A stretch of DNA of 64,000 bases from Argyresthia goedartella (taxonomy: Eukaryota; Arthropoda; Insecta; Lepidoptera; Argyresthiidae), in NCBI GenBank assembly GCA_949825045.1, contig OX463836.1:14484329-14548328 (forward strand), in the 5' to 3' direction. The notes under the pieces were generated by a model. The model had not been told where the DNA came from. It searched no databases and was given only the letters and a program-made list of their open reading frames with translations. The translations under genes and the position numbers were made by a program. The stretch's first letter is position 1, and every line of letters starts with the position of its first letter. Positions 10,151 through 19,762 of this stretch are shown here, piece after piece.

Positions 10151-10740
10151 TTTATCTATACCAACTACAAAAACCGCATTAATTAAATAATAATGAAAAG
10201 ATCGAATGTTTGTCAAAATATTCTGTGGCTACAGGACAACGGCTGCCGGATTCAGAATTGTCAGTTTCATAGTTAGTTATATGTAGACTTTTGACGGGGT
10301 AATTATAATACGCTAGTATTTAATCGCACATCAAAAATACTGATTTGCGCAGAAAAAAAGGATCAGCAAAAACACTTTTTATGTTTTAAATATTTTGTGT
10401 GTACTCAAGTTTATGTTTTAAGTATTTTTTGTTGTTCTTACATGTTCAACCTAACACGAAGGATAAATAGGGTAACGCTTCGCTCACCCCCTTTACCCTT
10501 CACCTAAGCTGCCGCAGCATTTTTCCCCGATATTTGCTGTGCAAATCAGTATTTTTGATGTGCAGTTTCATATTTCCCTTTTATCTATACCAACTACAAA
10601 AAACCGCATTAATTAAATACCTAATAATGAATAGAAAGCAAGTTTGCCAAAATATTCTGTGGCTACAGGACAAGGGCTGCCGGATTCATAATTGTCAGTT
10701 TCATAGTTAACTATAGTTACTTGTGACGGGGTAATTATAA
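10151..10740 (+). repeat. 162-bp direct duplication enclosing a MITE
   Basis: 10151-10312 and 10579-10740 share 'tatctataccaactac', 'attctgtggctacaggacaa', 'ggctgccggattca' and 'tgacggggtaattataa'. MITE-1 at 10314-10578 lies exactly between the two copies. The copies differ by scattered substitutions and small indels. Confidence 0.85.
10314..10578 (-). mobile_element. MITE-1 between duplicated flanks
   Basis: Left 'tatttaatcgcacatcaaaa' and right 'gatgtgcagtttcatatttc'. The core is on the minus strand with 'acatgttcaacctaacacga' and 'gcttcgctcaccccctttac'. Confidence 0.8.
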
Positions 10741-11380
10741 AATTGGCGCATAATATAACCTCCACGCGCATGGCTTAATGTTACTCGTAACCGGGTAAAG
10801 GCCTGTGCCCCTCGGTGATGACATTAATGGTCTACATTTATTACCATTTGGATTCCTTTCCGTGCGCACGCGTTTTTATCAAATTTAAAAATATTCCAAG
10901 TTAGTTTTCGAAATATCCTTGGTATTTTGTTACGGTTACAGTGTTAATTGTTCAGTAACAGCAAAAAATAATCCGTTTAGTAAAAATCGCGGTAAATAGC
11001 CCCGCGTAGTGAATCATCGAGGAGTGATCGCTACAGCAGTTCAGCTTCCACGTCTCCGGAGAGGAGGAGAAGACATCGGGGGAGGAATATAATAAAAATA
11101 TTTTAATAAAATTACGAATTGTGCCACTAAATTGACTGCAGAAAAGTCAAGGGGCGGGCAGTCGCCCAGTCTCCCATAATACTGCGGTTAGGTTAGGCTT
11201 GTTATTTGCTCGTTTAAATACTTTTTCTGCCTTGTGAATTGGCCCCATTTTCTATTACGTGACCACTAGCCGTGCTAAAACTTTCATTCATACGAGGCAC
11301 GTACCATTTTTTGTCAACTTGCGCAATACTATTCAGACAATTCAGGGAAAACCAACAACGGTACTAAGGCTGATTCAGAA
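10741..11380. other. Mostly unassigned sequence
   Basis: One RTE-tail-like stretch 'aaaggcctgtgcccctcgg' occurs near 10796, followed by 'gatgac'. Otherwise there is no ORF, repeat or motif I can name. Confidence 0.35.
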
Positions 11381-11384
11381 AAAA

Positions 11385-12665
11385 ACTAAACAATCCAAGT
11401 GCAAGCGGGACTCGCGCACCGAGGGTTCGCGATGACACACACATCAACGATCAACAAATACTCTTTTCAGACTTCTGAGCTAAAAATAGCACCTTCGCCG
11501 CTTGACTTTGGGTTCTCAGGCGGAAAAATTATATTCGTAACTCGTTCGAAAAGGCTTCTTTACGAACCTCGCAACCATTCGGCTCGTGCCGTAAACTTCT
11601 CGGTTTGTAAATATAAGCCTTCGCGAACTCTTGGGAAATGTACTATTTTGTTTTGTTGATAGAACAAAACTATGTTAGGAGTTTTCCCTTTATTTGTGCT
11701 ATAAGACCTTGCTTCTCACCAAATTTCACGATTCCAGGTCAACGGGAAGTACCCTTGAGGTTTTGATTCCCTTGCGAGTCTCGAGCAAATTCAGCAAAAC
11801 GTCCTTATTTCCCTCTTTTGATAGCGTTGAACCAGAAGTTTGAATTTTTGACAACTTTAAGGGACACAGATCTGAGTATTTGATATTATTTTCTTACCTT
11901 TCATTCGGAAAAGTAAGTTTTGCTCCACGATGAGAGGGAGCAAAATGCTACTTTTCTGTTTAAGCTGCTTTTAATTCACACACAAACACAGATCTTAATA
12001 AATTAATCAAGATCTGTGTTCTGTTTCAAGTTTTAACTTTAACAACGTTATATGAAAAACTATGAATTTTTCGTAATATTTAAAAATAAATACACAGTAA
12101 ATTATATATTATATAAATTATATGTTTTACTAAAATCAAACTATCGATGACTGTTATTGTGATATTATGAATGTTGATATCCGATACCATCGTAATATTC
12201 GATTATAACATTGCTAAAAGTAGAACAGGAATATTTTATCTGTGGTATATATATTATTAACTTTTCCCTAATCCTTCACAAACCGCCATCATAAAAAAAA
12301 AAAAGTTTTGTTTTCGTTGTTCGATTACTGTAAAAGTGGTGAAAGTATAAATTCAAAGTAAGTTATTTCCTTATTTTTAGAGCATTTTATTTAAATTTTC
12401 CTCATAGTCGGTGTGAAAAGTTGTATGTGTCACTCAGGAGCGAAATTATGTTCGTCATGGGCGTTAACGCTTGAATCCTTCGTTACGCTCAGGATTCTAA
12501 ATGTACCGCCCTCGCCGTAAATACATCATTTTGCTCCCTTGTGACACAAATAACTATTTCAACTTGATACCTCCACCAGTTTGTGAGAAAAAGTCAGCGG
12601 GATAGAAGGACAACGAAGTGCTTCTAAAAGGGTCCCTTTTTTCCTTTTCAGGTACGGAACCCTAA
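11385..12665 (-). mobile_element. Long G-like element, broken
   Basis: The left end reads 'ccaagtgcaagcgggactcg' and the right end 'ttttcaggtacggaacccta', the two ends of the G family on the minus strand. Between them lie 'caaatttcacgattccaggt', a 12-bp hairpin at 11985-12020 and an inserted MITE at 12426-12548. Treating it as one element is inference from the end pair. The frame at 11399-11659 shows no motif. Confidence 0.4.
12426..12548. mobile_element. MITE with 'tgtgtcac' ends
   Basis: Left 'tgtgtcactcaggagc' and right 'gctcccttgtgacaca' are inverted. A perfect internal hairpin is 'gaatcct ... aggattc'. About 120 bp, no coding capacity. No target duplication is obvious. Confidence 0.6.
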
Positions 12666-12734
12666 CAATGACTCGAGTTTACGTTCTAAGTAACTTGATT
12701 TGGTATCGAGTCCCGGAATTAGTAACTTAAATTA

Positions 12735-13135
12735 AACTAAAAACTTAAAGTGAAGGCAATCTCTCTCCTGTTAGCATGACAGGGAGCTGGCCCATCGCTA
12801 ACAAATATTAACGAGGCACGTTTCCGAGCAATATGGCCGCTGTAAAATTTTAGACCGTTTTTCTCGTAAACGGGTACATTTCCGGAACGTAGCGTTAATG
12901 GATTCCAAACGATCTTCGTGCCTTTACAACTCTTTCTTTGTAACTTACAATAAAAATGTTGCACAAAGTATTTAGGAGTATTAGCCTGAGAATAAAAAAT
13001 GGCGGAATGAAATTATACCAAAAAGGCATTGAGGTTGTGAACCTGGCAACCGAATAGATATTATTCTTTGGTGACAGTGCAACACAGGACAGGATAGCCA
13101 ACTTAACAGCGAAAGGAACAGTTATGTGAAACGGT
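12735..13135. other. Relics of SINE-B and element K
   Basis: 12770-12800 has the SINE-B motif 'gggagctggcccatcgc'. 13020-13130 contains 'ctggcaaccga' and 'gccaacttaacagcgaaagg', shared with 37800-37905 and related to 60180-60245. The minus-strand frames here are not supported as genes. Confidence 0.35.
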
Positions 13136-13497
13136 GAGATGCACTCTACCTAACAGTAAAGGAAGCGTGGAGGTAAGAGCCAATGAGTTCGAAAATCTGC
13201 TAGAGGAAAAATAAAAATACAACCTCCTTGACTACAGTACGAGTGCTTCGTGTGCGAGTCTCTACTCGCCCTTTCTACATAGGTACAGATTGTTAGATGA
13301 CAATGTAGCGTCCTGTGAGGGCTTTGCAATTTATCTTAATAACTAAGTAGGCAGATATCTTTACATATTTATTATTTTTACACAATAAAATTTAAAATAA
13401 TAAGTAATATCTAAATATCAATACTATTTCATTATGATGATTGAGAGCTATTAAGTATTTTATCCTATTAAATTGTTTTTATTCATTTTTTTATTTA
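13136..13497. other. No recognisable feature
   Basis: AT-rich sequence without open frames of interest or a recognised repeat. Confidence 0.4.
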
Positions 13498-13501
13498 TTA
13501 A

Positions 13502-13611
13502 CTTGGCACCTCTATCTGAAGACATCTTAGCGTCGGGTCACTGTCCTACTGACGCGAGGGCGAGAGCGAGCGAGAGTGCGAGGGTAAATAGCATTCCTCA
13601 CGGGTGCCAAG
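13502..13611. mobile_element. TTAA-flanked short inverted-repeat element
   Basis: The ends are 'cttggcacct' and 'gggtgccaag', with TTAA on both sides (13498-13501 and 13612-13615). A TTAA target is used by piggyBac-type and Kolobok elements, but the terminal bases do not match canonical piggyBac ends, so the superfamily is open. The interior has a GA-rich run, 'gagggcgagagcgagcgaga'. Confidence 0.6.
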
Positions 13612-14019
13612 TTAACTTTGGCGGGCAGTAAGTGTCTATTTTAGGAAATGCAGCCAGTCGATTTAGTCTTCATTACACCCCCATTTAGCTGTCTACCTCC
13701 TAAAGGTAACAGCGTGAATATAAACAAAACGCGGATTTGAGTAGTCTGTTAGGTACCGAACCACTGAAATCTAATGAGTGCAGAATTTGGAAAATGGAAG
13801 CACTATTTACATTGGAATGTAACTCAAATAATGCTGTACTTAGAAATTGCTTTAAATATTTAAATAAGGAACGTCCCGTAGGGTGCACTTATTAGACCTG
13901 CCCCTATAGATACAGTATCTGAAATCCACCAAAAACTGGAAATGTTGCAGTTTTCTCTAGCGAAATTACCAAGCGAGTGAACGAGACAATGAGCGTAGTA
14001 TGATGCACATACCGCTGTC

Positions 14020-14400
14020 ACGCTCACCCGCGTCGCAACTGCGCTCGCTGTCTCGCTCACACGCACGCGACACTTCATCAGGGGCCCAATTCCGGTAGAC
14101 AATGACCGCTCAGCGACAATGACGCGACGGCGACGGTCACCTTAAGGTGGCCGTTATTTGGCGTTTGGAGAATCTTTTTTTGGGTAATAACAGGTAGAAA
14201 TTGAGGTTATTGCTAATCATATAAATTAGTTATAATCCAAAGAGAAAGGGATTACAAAAGCGTCAGGATAAAGATTACTAAAGTTGACCGTCGTCTTCGC
14301 GTCATTGTGACTGAGCGCATTGTCTAGCGGAATTGGGCTCCAGAAGAAGTGTCGCGTGGGTGTGTGAGCGAGGCAGCGAGCGCTGTTGCGACGTGTGTGA
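14020..14400. mobile_element. 'ggggccc' MITE copy 1 inside a longer inverted repeat
   Basis: Inner termini are 'caggggcccaattccgg' and 'cggaattgggctccag'. The inversion continues outward: 'gcgctcgctgtctcgctcac' on the left corresponds to 'gtgagcgaggcagcgagcgc' on the right. The whole arm is about 110 bp. A related element at 15065-15334 lacks the outer arms. Confidence 0.7.
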
Positions 14401-14447
14401 AGTTTTGAAACAAGTATCAAAAGCAATTGAATCTCACATATGTCAGA

Positions 14448-14758
14448 ATTACATGATAAGGACTGCAGGCCGTACTAACTCAAATAGCACTGAAAATTAC
14501 ATGATAAGGACTACAGGCCGTACTAACTCAAATAGCACTGAAAATTACATGATAAGGACTACAGGCCGTACTAACTCAAATAGCACTGAAAATTACATGA
14601 TAAGGACTACAGGCCGTACTAACTCATATAGCACTGAAAATTACATGATAAGGACTGTAGTCCTCATGGCCTGTAGGCCGTACTAACTCAAATAGCACTG
14701 AAAATTACATGATAAGGACTACAGGCCGTACTAACTCAAATAGCACTGAAAATTACAA
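14448..14758 (+). repeat. 48-bp minisatellite with a rearranged unit
   Basis: Units start with 'attacatgataaggact' at 14448, 14496, 14544, 14592, 14640 and 14704, ending at 14752. The unit at 14640 is 64 bp: 16 extra bases make two adjacent small palindromes, 'ggactgtagtcc' and 'ggcctgtaggcc'. The 48-bp unit equals 16 codons, so the frame at 14333-14686 encodes a run of near-identical 16-residue repeats (MIRTTGRTNSNSTENY). Nothing indicates that it is expressed. Confidence 0.95.
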
Positions 14759-14989
14759 ATCGGGGAAGGAAAGAGGTCACGTGGGATGGATATTTCAAGC
14801 GGACTATACTTTAGGGTTACCTCAGGGAGTTGAATCGACTCATCAATTTACGAGTACGTTTCACGATATTGTGGAATAGACGCGTGATGATCTTGTAGAC
14901 AAAGGACCAGTTCGCATTTGGGCTAGCCCCTCGTGCCGGTACTAGCTAAACGTGGGCACAACTGTGCCCTGCCATCCCATCCGGTGAAA

Positions 14990-15058
14990 CAAACATTTAT
15001 TTACACGCACATAGGTACACTACATACATTGCTTCTCGCCCCGCAGTAGGAACCACCA
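14990..15058 (-). mobile_element. SINE-A 3' fragment
   Basis: 'tacattgcttctcgccccgc' followed by 'agtaggaaccaccag' is the reverse complement of the SINE-A 3' end. The head is missing. Just upstream, 14920-14985 carries a SINE-B-like 'gtgggcacaactgtgcc'. Confidence 0.55.
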
Positions 15059-15064
15059 GAAAGA

Positions 15065-15334
15065 CCAGGGACCCAATTCCGGTACACAATAACAGCTCCA
15101 TGACAAATATATTACGATTACGGTGAACTTTAAACATCCAATATTTGGCGTTCGGAGAATTACTTTTTTTTGCAATTATGGTAAAAATTAATTTAATTGG
15201 AAAACACAATAATTAAGTTAATCAACAAAGGGAATCGGATTACAAAATGGTCAGATATTGGATATCTAAAGTTGACCGTAATCGTCATGTAATTGTCATT
15301 GAGTTGTCATTGTGTACCGGAATTAGGCCCCTGG
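15065..15334. mobile_element. 'ggggccc' MITE copy 2
   Basis: Ends are 'ccagggacccaattccggta' and 'taccggaattaggcccctgg', with inversion continuing inward for about 70 bp. The central AT-rich part matches copy 1 ('atttggcgtt', 'ggagaat'). Confidence 0.75.
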
Positions 15335-15341
15335 GGGTTTT

Positions 15342-15390
15342 TCTTCTTCCCAGCCGGGATTCGAACCCGGGACGTCTTGCTAGGGAGGGG
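15342..15390 (-). mobile_element. tRNA-like SINE remnant (B-box)
   Basis: On the minus strand 'gacgtcccgggttcgaatcc' carries a good B-box. No convincing A-box remains. Confidence 0.4.
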
Positions 15391-15461
15391 AGGGAGGGAG
15401 GCGCCTTGAAACGCATCGCACCAGAGGCCGTCGATAGAAGAGGTTATGTTTCAAAGGAAAG

Positions 15462-15545
15462 ACGACCTCTGTGGCGCAGCGGCTGTGTCTCTGCCTACCA
15501 TGCGAGAGGTCCCGGGTTCGATCCCCGGCTGGGGATTAAATTTAA
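15462..15545 (+). mobile_element. SINE-A head, 3'-truncated
   Basis: 'gacgacctctgtggcgcag' has an A-box-like sequence and 'gaggtcccgggttcgatccc' a B-box, spaced as in a tRNA-derived RNA polymerase III promoter. The usual SINE-A body ('gacgtcgctgtttctggttc') is absent; AT-rich sequence follows. Confidence 0.75.
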
Positions 15546-15939
15546 ATTTAAAAGTTAAAGGCACCAGCTAGTTACACTACTTTACCACCCTCAAAATCAT
15601 TGAATTTTTGTATACTTATTTGTAAACCCTGATAATAATAAATGTGTATTACTTACATACAGAATTTAAAACCCATTTTTTTTTAAGTCGGTTAATAACT
15701 ATAAATAAACATTTAAAACACCCCTCCCCGCCCATGACACAATAACACTAGAATCAAACCTATGGTCTTACTAAAAATTTTTTACTGATTATGACATGTT
15801 TAAACACAAAATTTTATGACATTTGATAAAAATTTATGACTTAAGATTTTTTGCATTAAATAAAATGGTAAAATATCTAAAATTTGGTTCACTCGTTTCC
15901 ATGTTAAGCTGATAACTTCCGAACCATTGCACCGATGTT

Positions 15940-15942
<3 letters not shown>

Positions 15943-16006
<64 letters not shown>

Positions 16007-17024
16007 TAAATTTCCAGACAATATGATGTCCAATATCAATTACAATATAAAAATACAATTAAATTAAATAAGATTAGACAAAAATAAAAATATGTCAATA
16101 AAATTAATATAAATTCAAAAATCAATTTCATTAATATCCTTAAAAATACTAGGTATGACACGGGGCGTGGTACCCTTCCCATGTTTTATGTATTGGGCTG
16201 GCTGGCCACTGTCTAACGGCCACGAGGATGGGGTTCGAAGAGGCGCATATACGCGCGCGCGCCCCGGCCGAGCGCAGGCGCAGCAGCGCCGCCCAGCCCG
16301 GTGCGCGGCCCGCGGCGAACATCTCGCTCGCGCTGCACCACGGCGGCAGGCGGTACAGGGCGCGCCACGCGTTGTTGTATGCGACGCGCATGCGCCGCAT
16401 CGTCTCCACCCTGTGAGTACTCCACAGCTCCACCGTATACACGCTGGTACAGAAGGACATGAACAGCTGCCTCTTGACCTCACCGCTGCACCGGCTGAAG
16501 CGCCGAGCCAGCATGTTCGCCCGTACGGTAATCGCTCGTCTCTGCCGTTCTATATCGAGATCGTCACTCAGATCTGAAGCGATGATGTGGCCCAGATATT
16601 TAACTTGCTCGACGCGGCGAATTGTCTGTCCGTTAAGCCAGAGGGGGGGTGAAGTAGATGGTGTGTTGGCTGATTTAAACACTAGGTACTCAGTCTTCTC
16701 AGCATTATACACCATGTTGTGTCTGGCAGCATACTTCTCGCAGATGCTAAGAAGAGTTCGCATGGCGCACACAGATGGCGCTAGGAGGACCATATCGTCA
16801 GCGTAACATAGGTTATTGACTATGGTTCCGTTCATTGAACAGCCCACTCCAGCTTGTGTCAGCTCTTTGTTGAGGTCATCCATGTAGATGTTGAACAGCA
16901 CGGGAGACATGCTGCCCCCTTGTCTAACCCCACAGGCCAATTTTGTAGGATCGGATAGCTGTCCGTTCCATCTCACGACGTTCGATTGAGTGCTGTACCA
17001 TTTGCTCAGAATACTGACTAGGGC
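15943..17024 (-). mobile_element. 5'-truncated LINE with a 63-T tail
   Basis: An unbroken run of 63 T (15942-16004) is the poly(A) tail read from the other strand. The 3' UTR (16005-16148) and the C-terminal half of the reverse transcriptase ORF follow. TTAAT at 15938-15942 and 17025-17029 forms a target duplication, and repeat H continues on both sides. The long pure tail suggests a fairly recent insertion. Confidence 0.85.
16149..17023 (-). pseudogene. LINE reverse transcriptase, C-terminal half
   Basis: A frame of at least 275 codons continues upstream of its nominal GTG start to the truncation point. It shows GVRQGGSMSPVLFNIYMD (palm) and YADDMVLL, with the YADD catalytic aspartates intact near residues 58-61 of the open frame. 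QVKYLGHI and a C-terminal domain rich in Arg and Ala follow, ending at the stop before the AT-rich 3' UTR. The protein would copy element RNA at the target site. The N-terminal endonuclease and fingers are missing, so this copy is dead although its remaining frame has no stop. GC content is well above the flanks at 16250-16500, which creates several long shadow frames. Confidence 0.9.
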
Positions 17025-17320
17025 TTAATGAAACATATCTAACAACCAAGGCCGTAAAGTCTAACTCACTAATACAAGAAACCGCATCAAAATCCGTCCA
17101 GCCGTGTGACCGCTAGACCTTGTTAGGTTGATAACTTTCGAGCTACTGAACCGATTTTAATAAAAACCTATCTCAGAACCTTCGCAGTCTACTACCATTT
17201 ACAGAATACCACATTAAAATCCGACCACCGTTTTGACCGTTAGGGTGCCACGGACAGACATACAGACACACCGACAGACGCTTCAAACTTATAACACCCC
17301 TCTTTAGATCGTCGGGAGTT

Positions 17321-18120
17321 AAAAATGGGAGGGAAGCCCTTCGCCAGGGTAATATCGCCTGTTATTGGCAATACCGCGGATAACACCCGTTTTAAATTCC
17401 ATTTGGCGTGTGATTTGATTGACGCGTCGCTTCTGCTCCACTCTGTACAGTACAGTAGGGCGCATACAGCTTGCGTTGTGCATAAACATAGCCTCGGCGA
17501 CAGACTTGCCCCCTGTCATGCGACTGACGGAACGCGGCGTATCTGTGCTGGACCCTTATGGAAGTAGGCGTGACTCTGCGTATAGTATGTCACGCTTATC
17601 CCTCTCAGGATGCTAGAATGTTCTATAGGGTCTCAGCGGTATTCTGTTTGGAGGCTGACTGCTAAATACGGCAATCGATACACTATAGGCTTTAATATTG
17701 CTATTTGTATTTCCTACTACCTAAATAGTTACTGGCGCAACTGTGCGTTTACCGCAACTTACGAAAAAAAACCGTTATTATTTATTTCCTTTAGCGCAAA
17801 GAAATTTGCACACAAAACACCAATTCGAGGTACAGTTCGCGCCAGGTCGCTTTGTCTCTGAGCGAGACACTTTGGCTCTCTCTCGCACCCAACTTGCACA
17901 ATGCCAGAATGAGAGGTCTCAATCTCGCCCAGAGTCAAAGAAAATTGGCACAGCCTGTACGATGTGAAGCCCACTGTACCAATAGCATACATATGTATAA
18001 CAGAATATGTTATGTGACATCGCCGCTTACGAGTATAAAATGGAAAACGGCGGAAAATGTATGTATGTACGAGTAAATAACGTACATTGAACTGAAGAAT
18101 ATATTCAAATAGGTATTTGG
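17321..18120. other. No recognisable feature
   Basis: Several overlapping frames up to 165 codons exist on both strands, but none shows a conserved motif and they overlap each other. Confidence 0.4.
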
Positions 18121-18124
18121 ATAC

Positions 18125-18200
18125 AGGTAAGCTCGCCTTTGTGCATACAATTTCTGTATAATCTTTTATTGCATGTTTTGTGCAATAATCTTTAGGAAAG
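18125..18200 (+). mobile_element. LINE 3' end fragment
   Basis: 'ggtaagctcgcctttgtgc' and 'tgttttgtgcaataat' match the 3' end of the LINE family at 19763, 20597 and 23318. Confidence 0.5.
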
Positions 18201-18312
18201 TATTCGCAACCGACGAGCTTGTATGACGAACAATTTCTGTATAATCTTTTATTCAATGGTTGTGCAATAATATTTATGAAAGTATTCGCAACCGAAGAGC
18301 ATGTATGGCGAG
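18147..18312 (+). repeat. 83-bp tandem duplication
   Basis: Two copies start with 'acaatttctgtataatcttt' at 18147 and 18230, each ending with 'gtattcgcaaccga' and a 'tgtatg' block. They differ by a few bases. A LINE-like remnant 'aatgttgaggaagcgagacg' follows at about 18318. Confidence 0.85.
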
Positions 18313-18469
18313 ACCTGTGAATGTTGAGGAAGCGAGACGTGTATGTGCTTTTAAATTAGTTAAAAAGAGACGGGTATTGTTGTAACCAAATTCCAGATTC
18401 AAAACGAATACTGCTCTTCTCAGAACAATACACAAACAGGTAGGCTGCTTTCGGGAAGACAAAAGTCCA

Positions 18470-18852
18470 AACTACCACAATGCCTTAAGACTAAGGTATA
18501 TAACCAATGTGTCTTGCCTATCCTCACCTATGGAGCCAAAACATGGACGCTCACTAAGCAAATTATCCTCAAAATCAAGGTGGCCCAACGAGCAATGGAG
18601 CGTTCCATGTTAGGTATCTCTCTCGTTGACCGCGTGCCAAACGTAGAAATTCGACGGAAGACGAAGGTCGAAGGTCTAGGTACGCGGATAACGTGACTGA
18701 GCTGGAGATAAGCGGGACACTTGGCTTTACGGGATGATGGACGGTGGACCAAAGCAGTCACGGAGTGGTGGCCACGGGGAGCGACAAGGCCAGTGGGCAG
18801 ACCACCTGCCCGATGGTCCGACGATATACTCAAGTCGACAGGATCTCAATGG
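18470..18852 (+). pseudogene. RTE-type LINE C-terminal fragment
   Basis: Reads LKTKVYNQCVLPILTYGAKT, then KVAQRAMERSMLGISL and VEIRRKTKVEGL. After a frame change DDGRWTKAVTEWWPR and SVGRPPARW-like sequence appear. This order is characteristic of RTE elements in Lepidoptera. The matching 3' signature 'aagaggcctatgcccagcag' lies at 19301-19320, beyond the MITE at 18873-19294. Frameshifts make it non-functional. Confidence 0.75.
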
Positions 18853-18872
18853 ATGATATATATATATATATA

Positions 18873-19294
18873 TTGGGTGCTTACCTATGAAATTGGCGAA
18901 TTTTTCTTACAGATTCAAGAGTTCATAATTCGAGTAATTCAATAGCTATTTCCAGTTTTTTTTTATTGTTTTAAAATTAATTTCAATATTTTACATCTAC
19001 TTATTAAATTTTCTTTTAATTTTCAGTTTGATAACTAAAATGTTATCTTCAAAATCAGTGCCTCCTAAATGTCATCCATTTTCATGATAATATTTGTAAT
19101 ATTTTTTTACAGCTGACACTTTTCAAAAATGATATAAAATTTTCTGTTAGCTAAATGTTGTCTCATTCATACACACAAAGTTTATAAAATTAGGATCTGT
19201 CATTCCTAAAAAAAATACAAAAATGTTTGTACTGAAAATGGAGTTAACTTCAATTTCTCCATACAAAACGCCAATTTCATATGTAAGGACCTAA
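18873..19294. mobile_element. TA-flanked MITE (Tc1/mariner-like)
   Basis: Termini 'ttgggtgcttacctatgaaa' and 'tttcatatgtaaggacctaa' are inverted over about 26 bp. TA flanks both sides (18871-18872, 19295-19296). It is 422 bp and AT-rich with no ORF, and it separates the body of an RTE fragment from its 3' tail. The left TA lies in an (AT)n run. Confidence 0.8.
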
Positions 19295-19345
19295 TAGAAG
19301 AGGCCTATGCCCAGCAGTGGGTTGATGTGGGTTGAGCATGAGCAT
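19295..19345 (+). mobile_element. RTE 3' tail beyond the MITE
   Basis: 'agaggcctatgcccagcagt' followed by 'ggttgatgtgggttgagcat'. Probably the other end of the RTE copy at 18470-18852. Confidence 0.65.
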
Positions 19346-19611
19346 GACTGGAACAATAACTAAATCACTACACTTGCATACGAAAGTCAGTGACATACAT
19401 AAACATCCAAGAAAAGAGAATTTTCCCTGTCCGCTTTTGTTTAAAACCGGCCAGATTACGCGCCCAAACTCAAAGTGGCGCTCGTTAAATTAAACTAATG
19501 GAGAAGGTCGCCGGAAATGTATACAACACATCAAGTCACCTACCTAGGTACAACAGTAAACAAGTGGATGATAAAAATACAAAAACACGACTGCCGTCCA
19601 GATATTAGTTT
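19346..19611. other. No recognisable feature
   Basis: Short unassigned stretch between the RTE tail and SINE-D. Confidence 0.4.
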
Positions 19612-19762
19612 GAATACCCGAATGGCCGACGGTAGTGACCCTGCTTACGAAGCCAAGGGTCCCGGGTTCGAGTCCCAGTAGGGGCATTTTTTTTTTGATG
19701 AGAACGGATGTTTGTACCCTTGTCATGGTTGTTTATCTATCTAAGTATAATATTTATCTATA
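19612..19762 (+). mobile_element. SINE-D, 3'-truncated at a LINE junction
   Basis: The head has 'tggccgacggtagtgaccct' (A-box region) and 'gggtcccgggttcgagtccc' (B-box), resembling a Ser/Leu-type tRNA-derived promoter. The body 'gatgagaacggatgtttgta' runs to 'tatctatataagt' and stops where LINE coding sequence begins. The normal remaining ~90 bp of SINE-D is absent. Confidence 0.8.

Larger units (their letters stand above)
15680..17320 (+). repeat. Dispersed repeat H, split by a LINE
   Basis: The left part ends at 'ccgatgttaat' and the right part resumes at 'ttaatgaaacatatct' (17025); together they rebuild the order seen at 17118-17240 and 48340-48500. Motifs are 'gataactttcgagctactga', 'atcaaaatccgtccagccgt' and 'gcttcaaacttataacaccc'. 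The right side contains the roughly 135-bp segment twice in tandem. No coding region is seen. Confidence 0.7.

Noticed and set aside
15462..15545. Functional tRNA gene
   Set aside because: A and B boxes are good but no acceptor or anticodon stem closes, and the same head heads several SINE-A copies.
16115..16577. Overlapping frames of 62-140 codons opposite or beside the LINE ORF
   Set aside because: Shadows created by the high GC content of the reverse transcriptase C-terminus.
17759..18256. 165-codon minus-strand frame
   Set aside because: No domain, crosses the boundary of the 83-bp duplication, and competes with plus-strand frames of equal quality.
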